From Thiohalophilus sp046483665 (GTDB lineage: Bacteria > Pseudomonadota > Gammaproteobacteria > UBA6429 > Thiohalophilaceae): a stretch of DNA of 64,000 nucleotides. This document shows, one piece after another, positions 35,327-43,938 of this stretch. Where the stretch lies: NCBI RefSeq assembly GCF_046483665.1, contig NZ_JAWOCR010000021.1:62001-126000 (forward strand). The letters are read 5' to 3'. Every line of letters begins with the position of its first letter. The stretch's first letter is position 1. Position numbers and translations under genes: made by a program. The notes beneath the pieces were generated by a model, which was given only the letters and a program-made list of their open reading frames with translations, was not told the DNA's origin and did not search any database.

Positions 35327-35523
35327 GGGACGAGGGACGAGGGACGAGGGACCAGGGACCAGGAAAATAACCCCTTACCCCGTCATTCCGGGCAAGCCGG
35401 AGGCGCGACCCGGAATCCAGCCTGAAAGGGAACAGGGACGAGTTACCAGGGACGAGGAAAAGCGAAATGCGTAGAACCAATCGGATATCTCATACGCATC
35501 GTCCCTCGTCCCCCGACCCTGTT
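35327..35523. repeat. Mixed repeats between leuB and asd
   Basis: Direct copies of GGGACGAG/GGGACCAGG units lie at 35327-35362, another at 35434-35457, and a reversed copy at 35500-35518. Between them is an ATTCCGGG (35385-35392)...CCCGGAAT (35409-35416) inverted repeat followed by CCAG, like the ATTCC-type interspersed repeats known from other proteobacteria. I see no gene or clear promoter in it. Confidence 0.8.
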
Positions 35524-35575
35524 CAGGGGTACAATGTCAGGTATATAACAGCAGAGTTTTGATCGAGGTGAAGCA

Positions 35576-36688
35576 ATGAAACGCACGGGTCTGGTAGGTT
35601 GGCGCGGTATGGTGGGATCGGTTCTCATGCAACGCATGCGTGAGGAGCGGGATTTCGATCATATCGAACCGGTGTTTTTCTCTACCTCGCAGACCGGTCA
35701 ACCGGGGCCGGATGTCGGCAAGGATGTCCCGCCGTTGAAGGACGCCAATGATATTGATGAGTTGAAGGCCATGGAGGTCATCATCTCCTGTCAGGGCGGC
35801 GACTATACCGAGAAGGTTTACCCCGAACTGCGCAAGGCGGGCTGGGACGGTTACTGGATCGACGCGGCCTCCACGTTGCGCATGAAGGACGACAGCATTA
35901 TCGTGCTGGATCCGGTCAACAACGACGTCATCGAAGCCGGACTGGACAAAGGCATCAAGACCTACGTGGGTGGTAACTGCACCGTCAGCCTGATGCTGAT
36001 GGCCATCGGTGGCCTGTTCGACCAGGATCTGGTCGAATGGATTTCACCCATGACCTACCAGGCGGCCTCCGGTTCCGGCGCGCAACACATGCGCGAACTG
36101 ATCCGGCAGATGGGGGCCATTAACAAGTCGGTCGAGAAACTCAATGTCGATCCCGCCAGCGCGATCCTGGATATCGATCGTCAGGTGGCCGAATTCATTC
36201 GCAGCAAGGACTATCCGGTCGATCAATGGGGCGTGCCGTTGGCCGGCAGCCTGATCCCGTGGATCGACAAACAGCTCGACAGCGGTCAGACCAAGGAAGA
36301 ATGGAAGGCCGAGGTCGAGTCCAACAAGATCCTCGGACGCAGCGAGCGGCCGATCCCGATCGACGGTATCTGCGTGCGTATCGGCGCGATGCGCTGCCAC
36401 AGCCAGGCTTTGACCATCAAACTGAACAGGGATGTGCCGCTGGATGAAATCAGCGACATCCTGGCCCGGGCCAATGATTGGGTGAAAGTTATTCCCAATG
36501 ACAAACAGGCCAGTATGCAGGAGCTGAGTCCGGCCACTGTTACCGGCAAGATGCATGTGCCGGTCGGGCGCCTGCGTAAACTGAGCATGGGCAACGACTA
36601 CCTGTCCGCCTTCACTGTCGGCGACCAGCTGTTGTGGGGCGCCGCCGAACCCCTGCGCCGCATGCTGCGCATCCTGCTCGAACACTGA
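35576..36688 (+). CDS. asd: Aspartate-semialdehyde dehydrogenase Asd
   Basis: Asd (370 aa) reduces aspartyl phosphate to aspartate semialdehyde, the branch point for lysine, methionine, threonine and diaminopimelate. It is the gram-negative type (KRTGLVGWRGMVGSVLMQRM). The catalytic Cys135 is in GGNCTVSLML, and the HSQALTIKL region carries the catalytic His. AGGTGAAGC precedes the ATG. A second family member lacking the cysteine follows downstream. Confidence 0.97.
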   Translation: MKRTGLVGWRGMVGSVLMQRMREERDFDHIEPVFFSTSQTGQPGPDVGKDVPPLKDANDIDELKAMEVIISCQGGDYTEKVYPELRKAGWDGYWIDAASTLRMKDDSIIVLDPVNNDVIEAGLDKGIKTYVGGNCTVSLMLMAIGGLFDQDLVEWISPMTYQAASGSGAQHMRELIRQMGAINKSVEKLNVDPASAILDIDRQVAEFIRSKDYPVDQWGVPLAGSLIPWIDKQLDSGQTKEEWKAEVESNKILGRSERPIPIDGICVRIGAMRCHSQALTIKLNRDVPLDEISDILARANDWVKVIPNDKQASMQELSPATVTGKMHVPVGRLRKLSMGNDYLSAFTVGDQLLWGAAEPLRRMLRILLEH

Positions 36689-36702
36689 AGCAGCTGAAAA
36701 AT

Positions 36703-36797
36703 CCAACGCAGAGGCGCAAAGTTTGTAATGTGTAATCGATGTGAAAGTCAGTTGAATAAGTTCTCTGCGTTCTTTGCGCCTTTGCGCCTCTGCGTTA
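36703..36797. repeat. CTCTGCG-family inverted repeat between asd and usg-like gene
   Basis: AACGCAGAGGCGCAAAG (36705-36721) is matched in reverse by CTTTGCGCC..CTCTGCGTT within 36760-36796. Same family as 33381-33466. Confidence 0.85.
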
Positions 36798-36807
36798 AAC
36801 GATTTTT

Positions 36808-37830
36808 ATGAATAAGAACGTGGATATCGCGATTGTCGGGGTCACCGGCGCGGTGGGCGAGGTAATGCTGGAAATTCTCGAGCAACGGGATTTTCCGGTC
36901 GGGACGATCTATCCGCTTGCCAGCGCCCGTTCCGCCGGCAAACGGGTGGAATTTCGTGGCAAGTCGCTGGTGGTCAAAGATCTGACGGATTTCGATTTCT
37001 CCCGGGTGCAGCTGGCACTGTTTTGTGCCGGGGAGACAGTCGCGGCCGATTATGTGCCTCGCGCAACGGCGGCCGGTTGCGTGGTCATCGATAACAGCGC
37101 CCGGTTTCGCGGCGATGTGTCGGTGCCGTTGGTGATACCGGAAGTCAATCCGCAGGCTCTGGCCGGTTACACGGCACACAATCTCATTGCCAGTCCTGAT
37201 GCTCTGGCGACTCTGTTATGGATGGTGCTCAAGCCGCTTTATGATACCGCCGGTATTACCCGACTCAATGTGGCAACTTACCAGGCGGTGTCCACTAGCG
37301 GCAAAGCCGGGGTTAAGGAACTGGCCGGGCAGACCGCTAACCTGTTGAATGCCCAACCACTCGAACATGAGGTTTATGATCGGCAAATTGCGTTCAATAC
37401 GCTGGCACAGGTCGAACCGCTGGAAGATAACGGTTATACCCGGGCGGAGATGAATCTGGTACGGGAAAGTCGCAAAATACTGGGCGATGAAAATCTGCCG
37501 ATTAATCCGACGGCGGTGATCGTTCCGGTGTTTTACGGCCATGGCATGGCCGTGCATCTGGAGACGCGGGACAGGCTCGGTGCCGGCCAGGCACGGGCCT
37601 TGCTGGAGCAAATGCCGGGGATCACGGTCATGGACACCTTGCGGGGTGGCGGTTATCCGAGCCCGGTGACCGATGCGGCCAATGAAAATGCCGTGCTGGT
37701 CGGGCGAATTCGTGAGGATATCGCCCAGCCACAGGGACTGGATCTATGGATCGTGAGCGATAATGTACGTAAAGGAGCGGCATTAAATAGTATTCAAATT
37801 GCAGAAATTTTGGTAAAAGACTATTTATAA
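36808..37830 (+). CDS. Usg-1-like Asd homologue without catalytic cysteine
   Basis: A 340 aa protein of the aspartate-semialdehyde dehydrogenase family (VDIAIVGVTGAVGEVMLEIL, NSARFRGDVSVPLVIPEVN, PVFYGHGMAVHLE). At the active site, where Asd has N-C-(S/T), this protein has HNLIASPDALATLLWM: Asp131-Ala132 replace Asn-Cys. It is therefore probably not an active dehydrogenase, like Usg-1 of enterobacteria. It lies between asd and fimV, as in Pseudomonas. Its function is unknown. Confidence 0.85.
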   Translation: MNKNVDIAIVGVTGAVGEVMLEILEQRDFPVGTIYPLASARSAGKRVEFRGKSLVVKDLTDFDFSRVQLALFCAGETVAADYVPRATAAGCVVIDNSARFRGDVSVPLVIPEVNPQALAGYTAHNLIASPDALATLLWMVLKPLYDTAGITRLNVATYQAVSTSGKAGVKELAGQTANLLNAQPLEHEVYDRQIAFNTLAQVEPLEDNGYTRAEMNLVRESRKILGDENLPINPTAVIVPVFYGHGMAVHLETRDRLGAGQARALLEQMPGITVMDTLRGGGYPSPVTDAANENAVLVGRIREDIAQPQGLDLWIVSDNVRKGAALNSIQIAEILVKDYL

Positions 37831-37933
37831 GCTATAGTTACTGCATACTCATAAAGAATCTTCCAAAAAACCGGAATAAGTTGTTGATATACAAGAATAA
37901 AAAGGTTGCCGCCAGTTTGAGGGGAGCGGGAGC

Positions 37934-40900
37934 ATGACAGACTGGAGAATTTCTATGTTGCGAAAGCTGCTTGTGGGCCTGGCTTCGGCGTGCCTGATCA
38001 TGGTGCCGTTGACCGCTCAGGCATTGGGGTTTGGCAATATCAAGCTCAATTCGACACTCAATGAACCACTCGATGCGCGAATCGAACTGATTTCACCGAC
38101 CAGTTCCGATCTCGATTCCCTGAACGTCAAACTGGCTTCCGAAGGCGCCTTCACCCGCGCCGGCATCGATCGCCCCCATTTCCTCAGCGGCCTGCAGTTT
38201 GAGGTTGTGCAAGAGGGGGGGGATCCTTATATCAAGATTATCTCCCGCGAATCGATTCGTGAACCGTTCGTCAATTTCCTGCTGGAGTTCAGCTGGGACA
38301 ATGGGCGGATGTTGCGCGAATACACCATGTTGCTGGATCCGCCCGGCAGGATCAGCCGCGAGTCGGCGCCGGCCATGGCCGAGACCCCGGTAACCGAGGA
38401 ACCGGCTGACACCATCGAGCGTTACGAGCCGCAACCTTACAGCCCTGAGCCCGCCGTGCCGGCCGAACCGCAGCCCATGCCTGCCGAACCGGCACCCGCT
38501 GGTGCGGATGAGCCGGCTATGGCGGAAGAAACGGATGAACCGGAAGTTATCGAGGTGGCGCCGGCGACGGATGAGCTCGCCGCAGAAGAAGCCTGGAAAA
38601 CCAGTGACGCCTTCGTTGATGACGGCTCCCTGTTCCCGCGCATCGATATCAGTGGTTATCGCAGTGATGTTGAGCTGGGCGAACTCGATTATGGCGTTAC
38701 CAAAGAGGGCGACAATGCCTGGACCATTGCTGAAAAACTGCAGAGCAATGCCGAATCGGCCAGTATTTACCAGATTATGATGGCGTTGCTGCAAAGCAAT
38801 CCCGAGGCCTTTATTGAAGGCAATATCCATCGCCTCAAGAGCGGCCAGGTGCTGCGTATCGAGGATCCCTCGCTGCTGGATGCCATGAACCGGCAGCAGG
38901 CGGCCAATGAATATATGGCACAGACCGAAAGCTGGAACGAGTACCGCCAGGCCATGGCCGAACGGACCGGACGCCAGGCCGTGGTGGCTGAGGCCGGCGC
39001 CGTACAGGCACCGGTTCGTGCTGATAACGGCGGCGAACTGACGCTATCTTCGCCGGATGGAGATGATTTGCAGGCCGGCGCCGGTGCCAGTGAAGAGGCC
39101 ATGAGCAACGACCTCGTTGCCCTGCAGGATGAAATGCGTCAGCTGCGCGAGAATGCCACGAGCACCCGTGAGCGTAATGTGGAACTGAACCGTCAGTTGC
39201 AGGAAATGGAAGAGGAACTGGCCCGACTGCAACGTTCCGTGTCGGTCAAGGATGACGAACTGGCCGCGCTGCAGCAGCAACTGGCCGAACTGAACGCCGT
39301 GCCGGAGACGCCCGCGGCGGAAGAAGAAACCGCCACTGAAGCTGAAGAGAGGGTTGAACCGCAACCGGCGGAAGAGGCGAACGACGCCGAACCGGCGATG
39401 CCGCGCGAGGAAGCCGAGGCGGAAGCAGAAGCTGATATGGCTCCGCAACCCGAGGCGCAACTCGAACCGGCACCGCCACAAGCCTCTCAGGAGCCAGCCC
39501 AACCTGAGACACCGACGGTTGAAGAAGAGCCTCAGGCGGCGAGTGCACCGCAAACCGACAGCGAACCCAAAGGCATGGTGGAAGAGTATCTCACCATGGC
39601 CAGGGATATCTTCAACAGCGCCGTCGGTGTGGTCGGTGGCATGATTGGCGCCTCCGGCAATTCCCTGCTGATGTATGTAGCGGCTCCGGTATTGCTGGTA
39701 CTGGTTATTTTGATGTTGATCGTGGTACGTCGCCGTCGTCAGGCAGAAGGCAATTATCAGGAAAGTATTCTCTCCGGTGGCCCGTCGACCGTAACCAGCG
39801 GGACGGACAGCACCGATACGGGTGAGTCTTCATTTTTGAGTGACTTTGCTGTCAGTGGTGCCGGCGCGATTCAAACCGAAGATTCGGAAGTCGATCCGTT
39901 GACCGAAGCGGATGTCTTTATGGCTTATGGTCGTTATGAGGCCGCCGAAGAACGCCTGCAGGAAGCGATCGAACAGGAACCGGGCCGCAAGGAACTCAAA
40001 CTCAAGTTGCTGGAACTGTATTCGGCTACCGGTAACAGTAATGCATTTGAAAATCTGGCCGAAGAGTTTTATGCCAGTCTCGGCGGCGAGGCCGAATCCG
40101 ATCCCCAGTGGGAAAAAGTCGTGGCTATGGGCAAGGAACTGGCGCCGAATAATCCGCTGTTCGCCGCCGGTGCGGCCGCGGCAGCGGCTGCCCCGAACCT
40201 GGGAGGAGGCGCAGCTTCCTCCGGTCTGTCCGACAGTCAGGTTATGGATATCGGTCTGGATACCGGGGTCTTTGAAAACAGCGATTTTGCCGGCGCCGAG
40301 CAGACTGGTGGCGCCGACTCGGAACTTGATTTCAATCTGGATTTCGGTACCGAAAGCGATACCGCCGCGGCGGCCTCTGAAGAGAATGCCGGGGGCATGG
40401 ACTTCAATCTCGATATGGGAAGTGAAGCCGCTTCGAGTGAAAGCCAGGCGGACGCCGGTTCGGATCTCGATTTCAACCTGGATATGGGAAGCGAAGAAAC
40501 CGCCGGGACGCCGGCAGAGTCTGATGCCGGGGGCATGGATTTCAACCTCGGCGAGGATGACACCGGCGGTGGTCTGGACTTCAATCTCGGCGGGGCTGAA
40601 GAGGCTGGGGGGGAACTGGACTTCAATCTCGGTGGGGCTGAAGAGGCAGGGGGGGGACTGGACTTCAATCTCGGTGGTGACGAAGGCGATACCAGAAATG
40701 ATCTGGAATTCAATCTCGATAGTGGCGCCGAAAGCCCTGATACCGAAACTGAACTGAGTCTGGATCTGGATAGCGGTACAGAAGCATCATCAGAACAGAT
40801 CGGGGGGCTCGACTTCAATCTGGGCGATGAGGACAACACCCTGTCCCTGGATACCGGCAGCGATGAGTTGCAAGGAGGCGAGGAGGAACAGACTATGGCG

Positions 40901-41155
40901 ATTGACGCCGGGGATCTGGACTTCGGTGCGGGTGACCAGGGTGGCATGGATCTGAACCTGGATGCCTCCGATGCGGCGGATTCAGAAATGTCACTGGGTG
41001 GCGGTGATGAAGTCGGAACCAAACTGGATCTGGCCCGGGCATACATCGACATGGGCGATCCCGACGGGGCCCGCAGTATCCTCGATGAAGTCCTTGGCGA
41101 AGGAAATGATTCCCAGAAGCAGGAAGCCCAGCAACTGTTACAGCAGATTGCCTGA
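37934..41155 (+). CDS. fimV: FimV-family polar hub protein
   Basis: A 1073 aa FimV/HubP-type protein. A signal peptide (LLVGLASACLIMVPLTAQAL) is followed by the N-terminal FimV domain (LNSTLNEPLDARIELISP), a LysM-like peptidoglycan-binding segment near residues 250-320, a coiled coil (about 390-460), a Glu/Pro/Ala-rich linker and one membrane helix (about 575-600). The cytoplasmic part has a TPR-like region, then about ten DFNL(G/D)-type acidic repeats (residues about 795-1010), and ends in the conserved FimV C-terminal motif (KLDLARAYIDMGDPDGARSI). ATG 37955 is an alternative start. Such proteins anchor polar flagellar, chemotaxis and pilus systems. Confidence 0.93.
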   Translation: MTDWRISMLRKLLVGLASACLIMVPLTAQALGFGNIKLNSTLNEPLDARIELISPTSSDLDSLNVKLASEGAFTRAGIDRPHFLSGLQFEVVQEGGDPYIKIISRESIREPFVNFLLEFSWDNGRMLREYTMLLDPPGRISRESAPAMAETPVTEEPADTIERYEPQPYSPEPAVPAEPQPMPAEPAPAGADEPAMAEETDEPEVIEVAPATDELAAEEAWKTSDAFVDDGSLFPRIDISGYRSDVELGELDYGVTKEGDNAWTIAEKLQSNAESASIYQIMMALLQSNPEAFIEGNIHRLKSGQVLRIEDPSLLDAMNRQQAANEYMAQTESWNEYRQAMAERTGRQAVVAEAGAVQAPVRADNGGELTLSSPDGDDLQAGAGASEEAMSNDLVALQDEMRQLRENATSTRERNVELNRQLQEMEEELARLQRSVSVKDDELAALQQQLAELNAVPETPAAEEETATEAEERVEPQPAEEANDAEPAMPREEAEAEAEADMAPQPEAQLEPAPPQASQEPAQPETPTVEEEPQAASAPQTDSEPKGMVEEYLTMARDIFNSAVGVVGGMIGASGNSLLMYVAAPVLLVLVILMLIVVRRRRQAEGNYQESILSGGPSTVTSGTDSTDTGESSFLSDFAVSGAGAIQTEDSEVDPLTEADVFMAYGRYEAAEERLQEAIEQEPGRKELKLKLLELYSATGNSNAFENLAEEFYASLGGEAESDPQWEKVVAMGKELAPNNPLFAAGAAAAAAAPNLGGGAASSGLSDSQVMDIGLDTGVFENSDFAGAEQTGGADSELDFNLDFGTESDTAAAASEENAGGMDFNLDMGSEAASSESQADAGSDLDFNLDMGSEETAGTPAESDAGGMDFNLGEDDTGGGLDFNLGGAEEAGGELDFNLGGAEEAGGGLDFNLGGDEGDTRNDLEFNLDSGAESPDTETELSLDLDSGTEASSEQIGGLDFNLGDEDNTLSLDTGSDELQGGEEEQTMAIDAGDLDFGAGDQGGMDLNLDASDAADSEMSLGGGDEVGTKLDLARAYIDMGDPDGARSILDEVLGEGNDSQKQEAQQLLQQIA

Positions 41156-41159
41156 GTAA

Positions 41160-41849
41160 ATGCATCCGGTTATCCGGGTAGTCAGCTTTTTACTCTTTTG
41201 TATCGCGCTGGCACGCCCGGATCAGGAACAGCTGATTCTGGCCGGGCTGCTGATCACTGTCCTGTTGTCTCGTTGCACGTTCGCTCAGTTGACCCAATCC
41301 CTGAGAATGGTTCGCCGCCTGCGCTGGTTATTGTTTTCCGTGCTGGTAATCTACGGCTGGTTTACCCCCGGCTTACCCGTCTCGTGGCCGCTGCCTGATT
41401 CTCTGTTACCGACCCGCATTGGCCTGGAAACCGGTCTGTTGCGTGGTATCACCCTGATACTGATTTTGCTGGCCGCCGGCCTGCTGCTGGTGACTACCTC
41501 CCGCGTCGAGTTAATTGCCGCGCTTTACTGGCTGCTGGCACCATTGCGTTATCTCGGCCTGCAGCCGGAACGGTTCGCGGTGCGCCTTAGCCTGACTCTG
41601 GCCTATGTCGACCAGCAGCAGGAGTACTGGTGCGCGCCGCCTCCACCGCCACAGGAGCGCCTGCAGGGCCGGATTAATCGCATTGCCCGACATCTGGGCA
41701 GTTTGCTGCCGCGGCTGTTTGAGCAGGCCACAGAACAACCCCGGCAAACCGTGGTGCTCGAGCTTCCGGCGCCGCCAGGCCTGATACAATGGGGCTGGCC
41801 GGTCGTCCTGTGTGCCGGTTTTATCCTCAGCGCCTTTATCGAACTGTAA
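41160..41849 (+). CDS. EcfT/CbiQ-like membrane protein
   Basis: A 229 aa protein with four or five hydrophobic helices (LILAGLLITVLLSRCTFAQL, LRWLLFSVLVIYGWFTPGL, LILILLAAGLLLVTTS, and a last one near the C-terminus) that resembles the EcfT/CbiQ transmembrane family of energy-coupling transporters, without a partner ATPase nearby. It starts 4 bp after fimV and ends 13 bp before truA. The family assignment is tentative. Confidence 0.6.
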   Translation: MHPVIRVVSFLLFCIALARPDQEQLILAGLLITVLLSRCTFAQLTQSLRMVRRLRWLLFSVLVIYGWFTPGLPVSWPLPDSLLPTRIGLETGLLRGITLILILLAAGLLLVTTSRVELIAALYWLLAPLRYLGLQPERFAVRLSLTLAYVDQQQEYWCAPPPPPQERLQGRINRIARHLGSLLPRLFEQATEQPRQTVVLELPAPPGLIQWGWPVVLCAGFILSAFIEL

Positions 41850-41862
41850 CATCGGAGACCTT

Positions 41863-42669
41863 GTGCGAATCGCGGCAGGCGTAGAATACGACGGGAGTGC
41901 CTTCTGTGGCTGGCAGTATCAGGAGCACTCGCCGAATGTGCAAGCCGTGGTGGAAAAGGCTCTGGGCAAGGTGGCCAACCATCCTGTACGAGTGATGTGT
42001 GCCGGACGCACCGATAGCGGGGTGCATGCCGCGGGACAGGTGATTCATTTTGATACCGATGCCGTGCGCAGTGAATTTTCCTGGGTGCGAGGCAGCAACA
42101 GTAATCTGCCACCCGGTGTGCGCCTGCTCTGGACCCGCGAGATGGATGAGACTTTTCATGCCCGTTTCAGGGCGCAGCGCCGTTATTACCGCTATGTCAT
42201 TTTCAATCGTCCCATCCATTCGGCCTGTTTGCACAAACGGGTCAGCTGGGAATACCGGCCACTGGAACTGCCTCCCATGCAGCAGGCGGCCCGGCATTTG
42301 CTAGGTGAACACGATTTCAGCGCCTATCGGGCGGTCGCCTGCCAGGCAAAAAGTCCGGTGCGTACGCTCTATCAACTCGATCTCCGGCAGCAGGGCCCTT
42401 TTATTATTATGGATTTGTCGGCCAATGCTTTTTTGCATCATATGGTGCGCAATATCGCCGGTGTATTGATGCGCATTGGCGCCGGTGAAGCCGAACCCGA
42501 CTGGGCCCGTCAGGTGCTGGAATTACGGGATCGCACCCTCGCAGGAGTGACCGCACCGCCGGATGGGCTCTATTTTACGCGGGTCGATTATCCCGCCCAG
42601 TTTGAACTGCCCGGGGGAGCGGATAATCCCGGGGCGGGCGGTGTGTTCGATTTTTTCAGCGTCATTTGA
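41863..42669 (+). CDS. truA: tRNA pseudouridine38-40 synthase TruA
   Basis: TruA (268 aa) makes pseudouridine at positions 38-40 of tRNA anticodon stems. The catalytic Asp lies in CAGRTDSGVHAAGQVIHF, and FHARFRAQRRYYRY and FLHHMVRNIAGVL are family motifs. The start is a GTG at 41863 (VRIAAGVEYDG) with GGAGA upstream; the open frame begins earlier inside the previous gene. It lies downstream of fimV as in Pseudomonas. A terminator follows at 42746. Confidence 0.96.
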   Translation: MRIAAGVEYDGSAFCGWQYQEHSPNVQAVVEKALGKVANHPVRVMCAGRTDSGVHAAGQVIHFDTDAVRSEFSWVRGSNSNLPPGVRLLWTREMDETFHARFRAQRRYYRYVIFNRPIHSACLHKRVSWEYRPLELPPMQQAARHLLGEHDFSAYRAVACQAKSPVRTLYQLDLRQQGPFIIMDLSANAFLHHMVRNIAGVLMRIGAGEAEPDWARQVLELRDRTLAGVTAPPDGLYFTRVDYPAQFELPGGADNPGAGGVFDFFSVI

Positions 42670-42745
42670 TCCAGGTCAAAGTGCCGGGGCAGGGACGCTG
42701 GCAAGCTGTCTCCAGCTAACGGTGCATTCTCCATAGCTGATTTTT

Positions 42746-42771
42746 CCCGCCGTCCCCCGGCGGGATTTTTT
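42746..42771 (+). terminator. Rho-independent terminator after truA
   Basis: CCCGCCG (42746-42752) pairs with CGGCGGG (42758-42764) over a 5-base loop, followed by ATTTTTTC. It ends the asd-fimV-truA unit, 76 bp after the truA stop. Confidence 0.85.
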
Positions 42772-42793
42772 CACTTTTCGTATCCTGTCGAAG

Positions 42794-43108
42794 TAACGCA
42801 AAGACGCCAAGAACGCAAAGGTAAAAATAATTAAACCTCTGCTACAACGCTGCTTCCGGGAAAGACACGATCAGATTCTGCTTTGCAGCATGCTTCGTTG
42901 GAAGGTGTTGCCCGATACCGCTTCGTTTAGTCGGGCCAGTGACCTTTTTGAACGGACCCAATCCACTGTTTTTCAGTGCGTATCGGTGTGCTCGGTTTGC
43001 TCGGTGTTTCAGTGGTTATGTCTATTTTGGATTCGACCATGAAGACACCAGGACACGAAAAAATCATTTTATCTTTGCGACCTTCGCGCCTCCGCGAACT
43101 TGGCGTTA
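42794..43108. repeat. Repeat-rich spacer downstream of truA
   Basis: AACGCAAAGACGCCAAGAACGCAAAG (split here for length: 42794-42819) and a reversed counterpart at 43071-43108 (CTTTGCGACC..GCGCCTCCGCG..GGCGTTA) flank a TCGGTGTGCTCGGTTTGCTCGGTG-type segment at 42966-43020. No gene is supported between truA and the convergent gene at 43141. Confidence 0.75.
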
Positions 43109-43140
43109 TTTCCAGTAAAGTCAAAAAGTGACGCTCTGAC

Positions 43141-43938
43141 TCAAAGGCGCAGGACGACCAGTGCCTGAAGGACGTTGTCCTCGGTTTGTTTATCCCCCAG
43201 TTTATTATGCCAGTATTGCCACTCGACACCGATAAATAGGCGTTCGGGGACATCCCACAGTGTATGGCCCAGATCATAGCGAAACTGAGGCTGTAACAGA
43301 ATCCAGTCATGCACGATCTGACCGAGTTCGTTATCCCGCTCGGCGATGTATTCGCCATGCCCCTCGATGCTGAAGCGGTGCTCGCTCAGACTAAAGGGAT
43401 AGGCCCAGTTGATATCTATCATATAGCTGTCGTCCTCGGCCGGGGCGCCGCCACCGCTTATCCCGGCACTGTCGTCCAGATAGAGGGTGAAGTCGGTATT
43501 GAAAAAGGTGAAACCCGGAAACTCCCAGCTCAGGCGGATACCCGGCAGGTATTTGCGCACCCGCGCATCACGGGAATAATTGACCCCGGCCAGCAGACCG
43601 ATATCGCTGACCCTGCCGAAGCCGACGTTTTGATCCATCAGCTTGCCCAGACTGAAATTGATATACAGTTCGCTGTAGACATCGCTGTCGTTAAAGTCAT
43701 CGGCATGGCGATCATCCAGATAATCAGCAAACAGGAACAGATCGCCGAACGCCCAGCCACTGGCATGTTGCAGGGTTAGTATGTCTGTGTTGCTGCGGGC
43801 GCCGCCGGCAAACGCGGGAGCGGCAAGTGTGCCGCGCTGATAATGCAGTTCGGTGGTTTGCCACTGCAGGGCAGAGACAGGGTTTGATACCAAAAGTCCC
43901 GCAAGCAGGATCAAAACAGGCAAGACAGGTCTGTTCAT
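43141..43938 (-). CDS. Tsx/DUF5020-like outer-membrane channel protein
   Basis: A 265 aa protein with a signal peptide (VLPVLILLAGLLVSNPVSAL) and alternating beta-strand sequence ending in an aromatic-rich strand (LFIGVEWQYWHN, ALVVLRL). LQHASGWAFGDLFLFADYLD resembles the nucleoside-channel Tsx and DUF5020 group. The ATG at 43938 overlaps the stop of the diguanylate cyclase gene by 4 bp; the open frame further upstream is inside that gene. Substrate unknown. Confidence 0.8.
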   Translation of the reverse strand: MNRPVLPVLILLAGLLVSNPVSALQWQTTELHYQRGTLAAPAFAGGARSNTDILTLQHASGWAFGDLFLFADYLDDRHADDFNDSDVYSELYINFSLGKLMDQNVGFGRVSDIGLLAGVNYSRDARVRKYLPGIRLSWEFPGFTFFNTDFTLYLDDSAGISGGGAPAEDDSYMIDINWAYPFSLSEHRFSIEGHGEYIAERDNELGQIVHDWILLQPQFRYDLGHTLWDVPERLFIGVEWQYWHNKLGDKQTEDNVLQALVVLRL

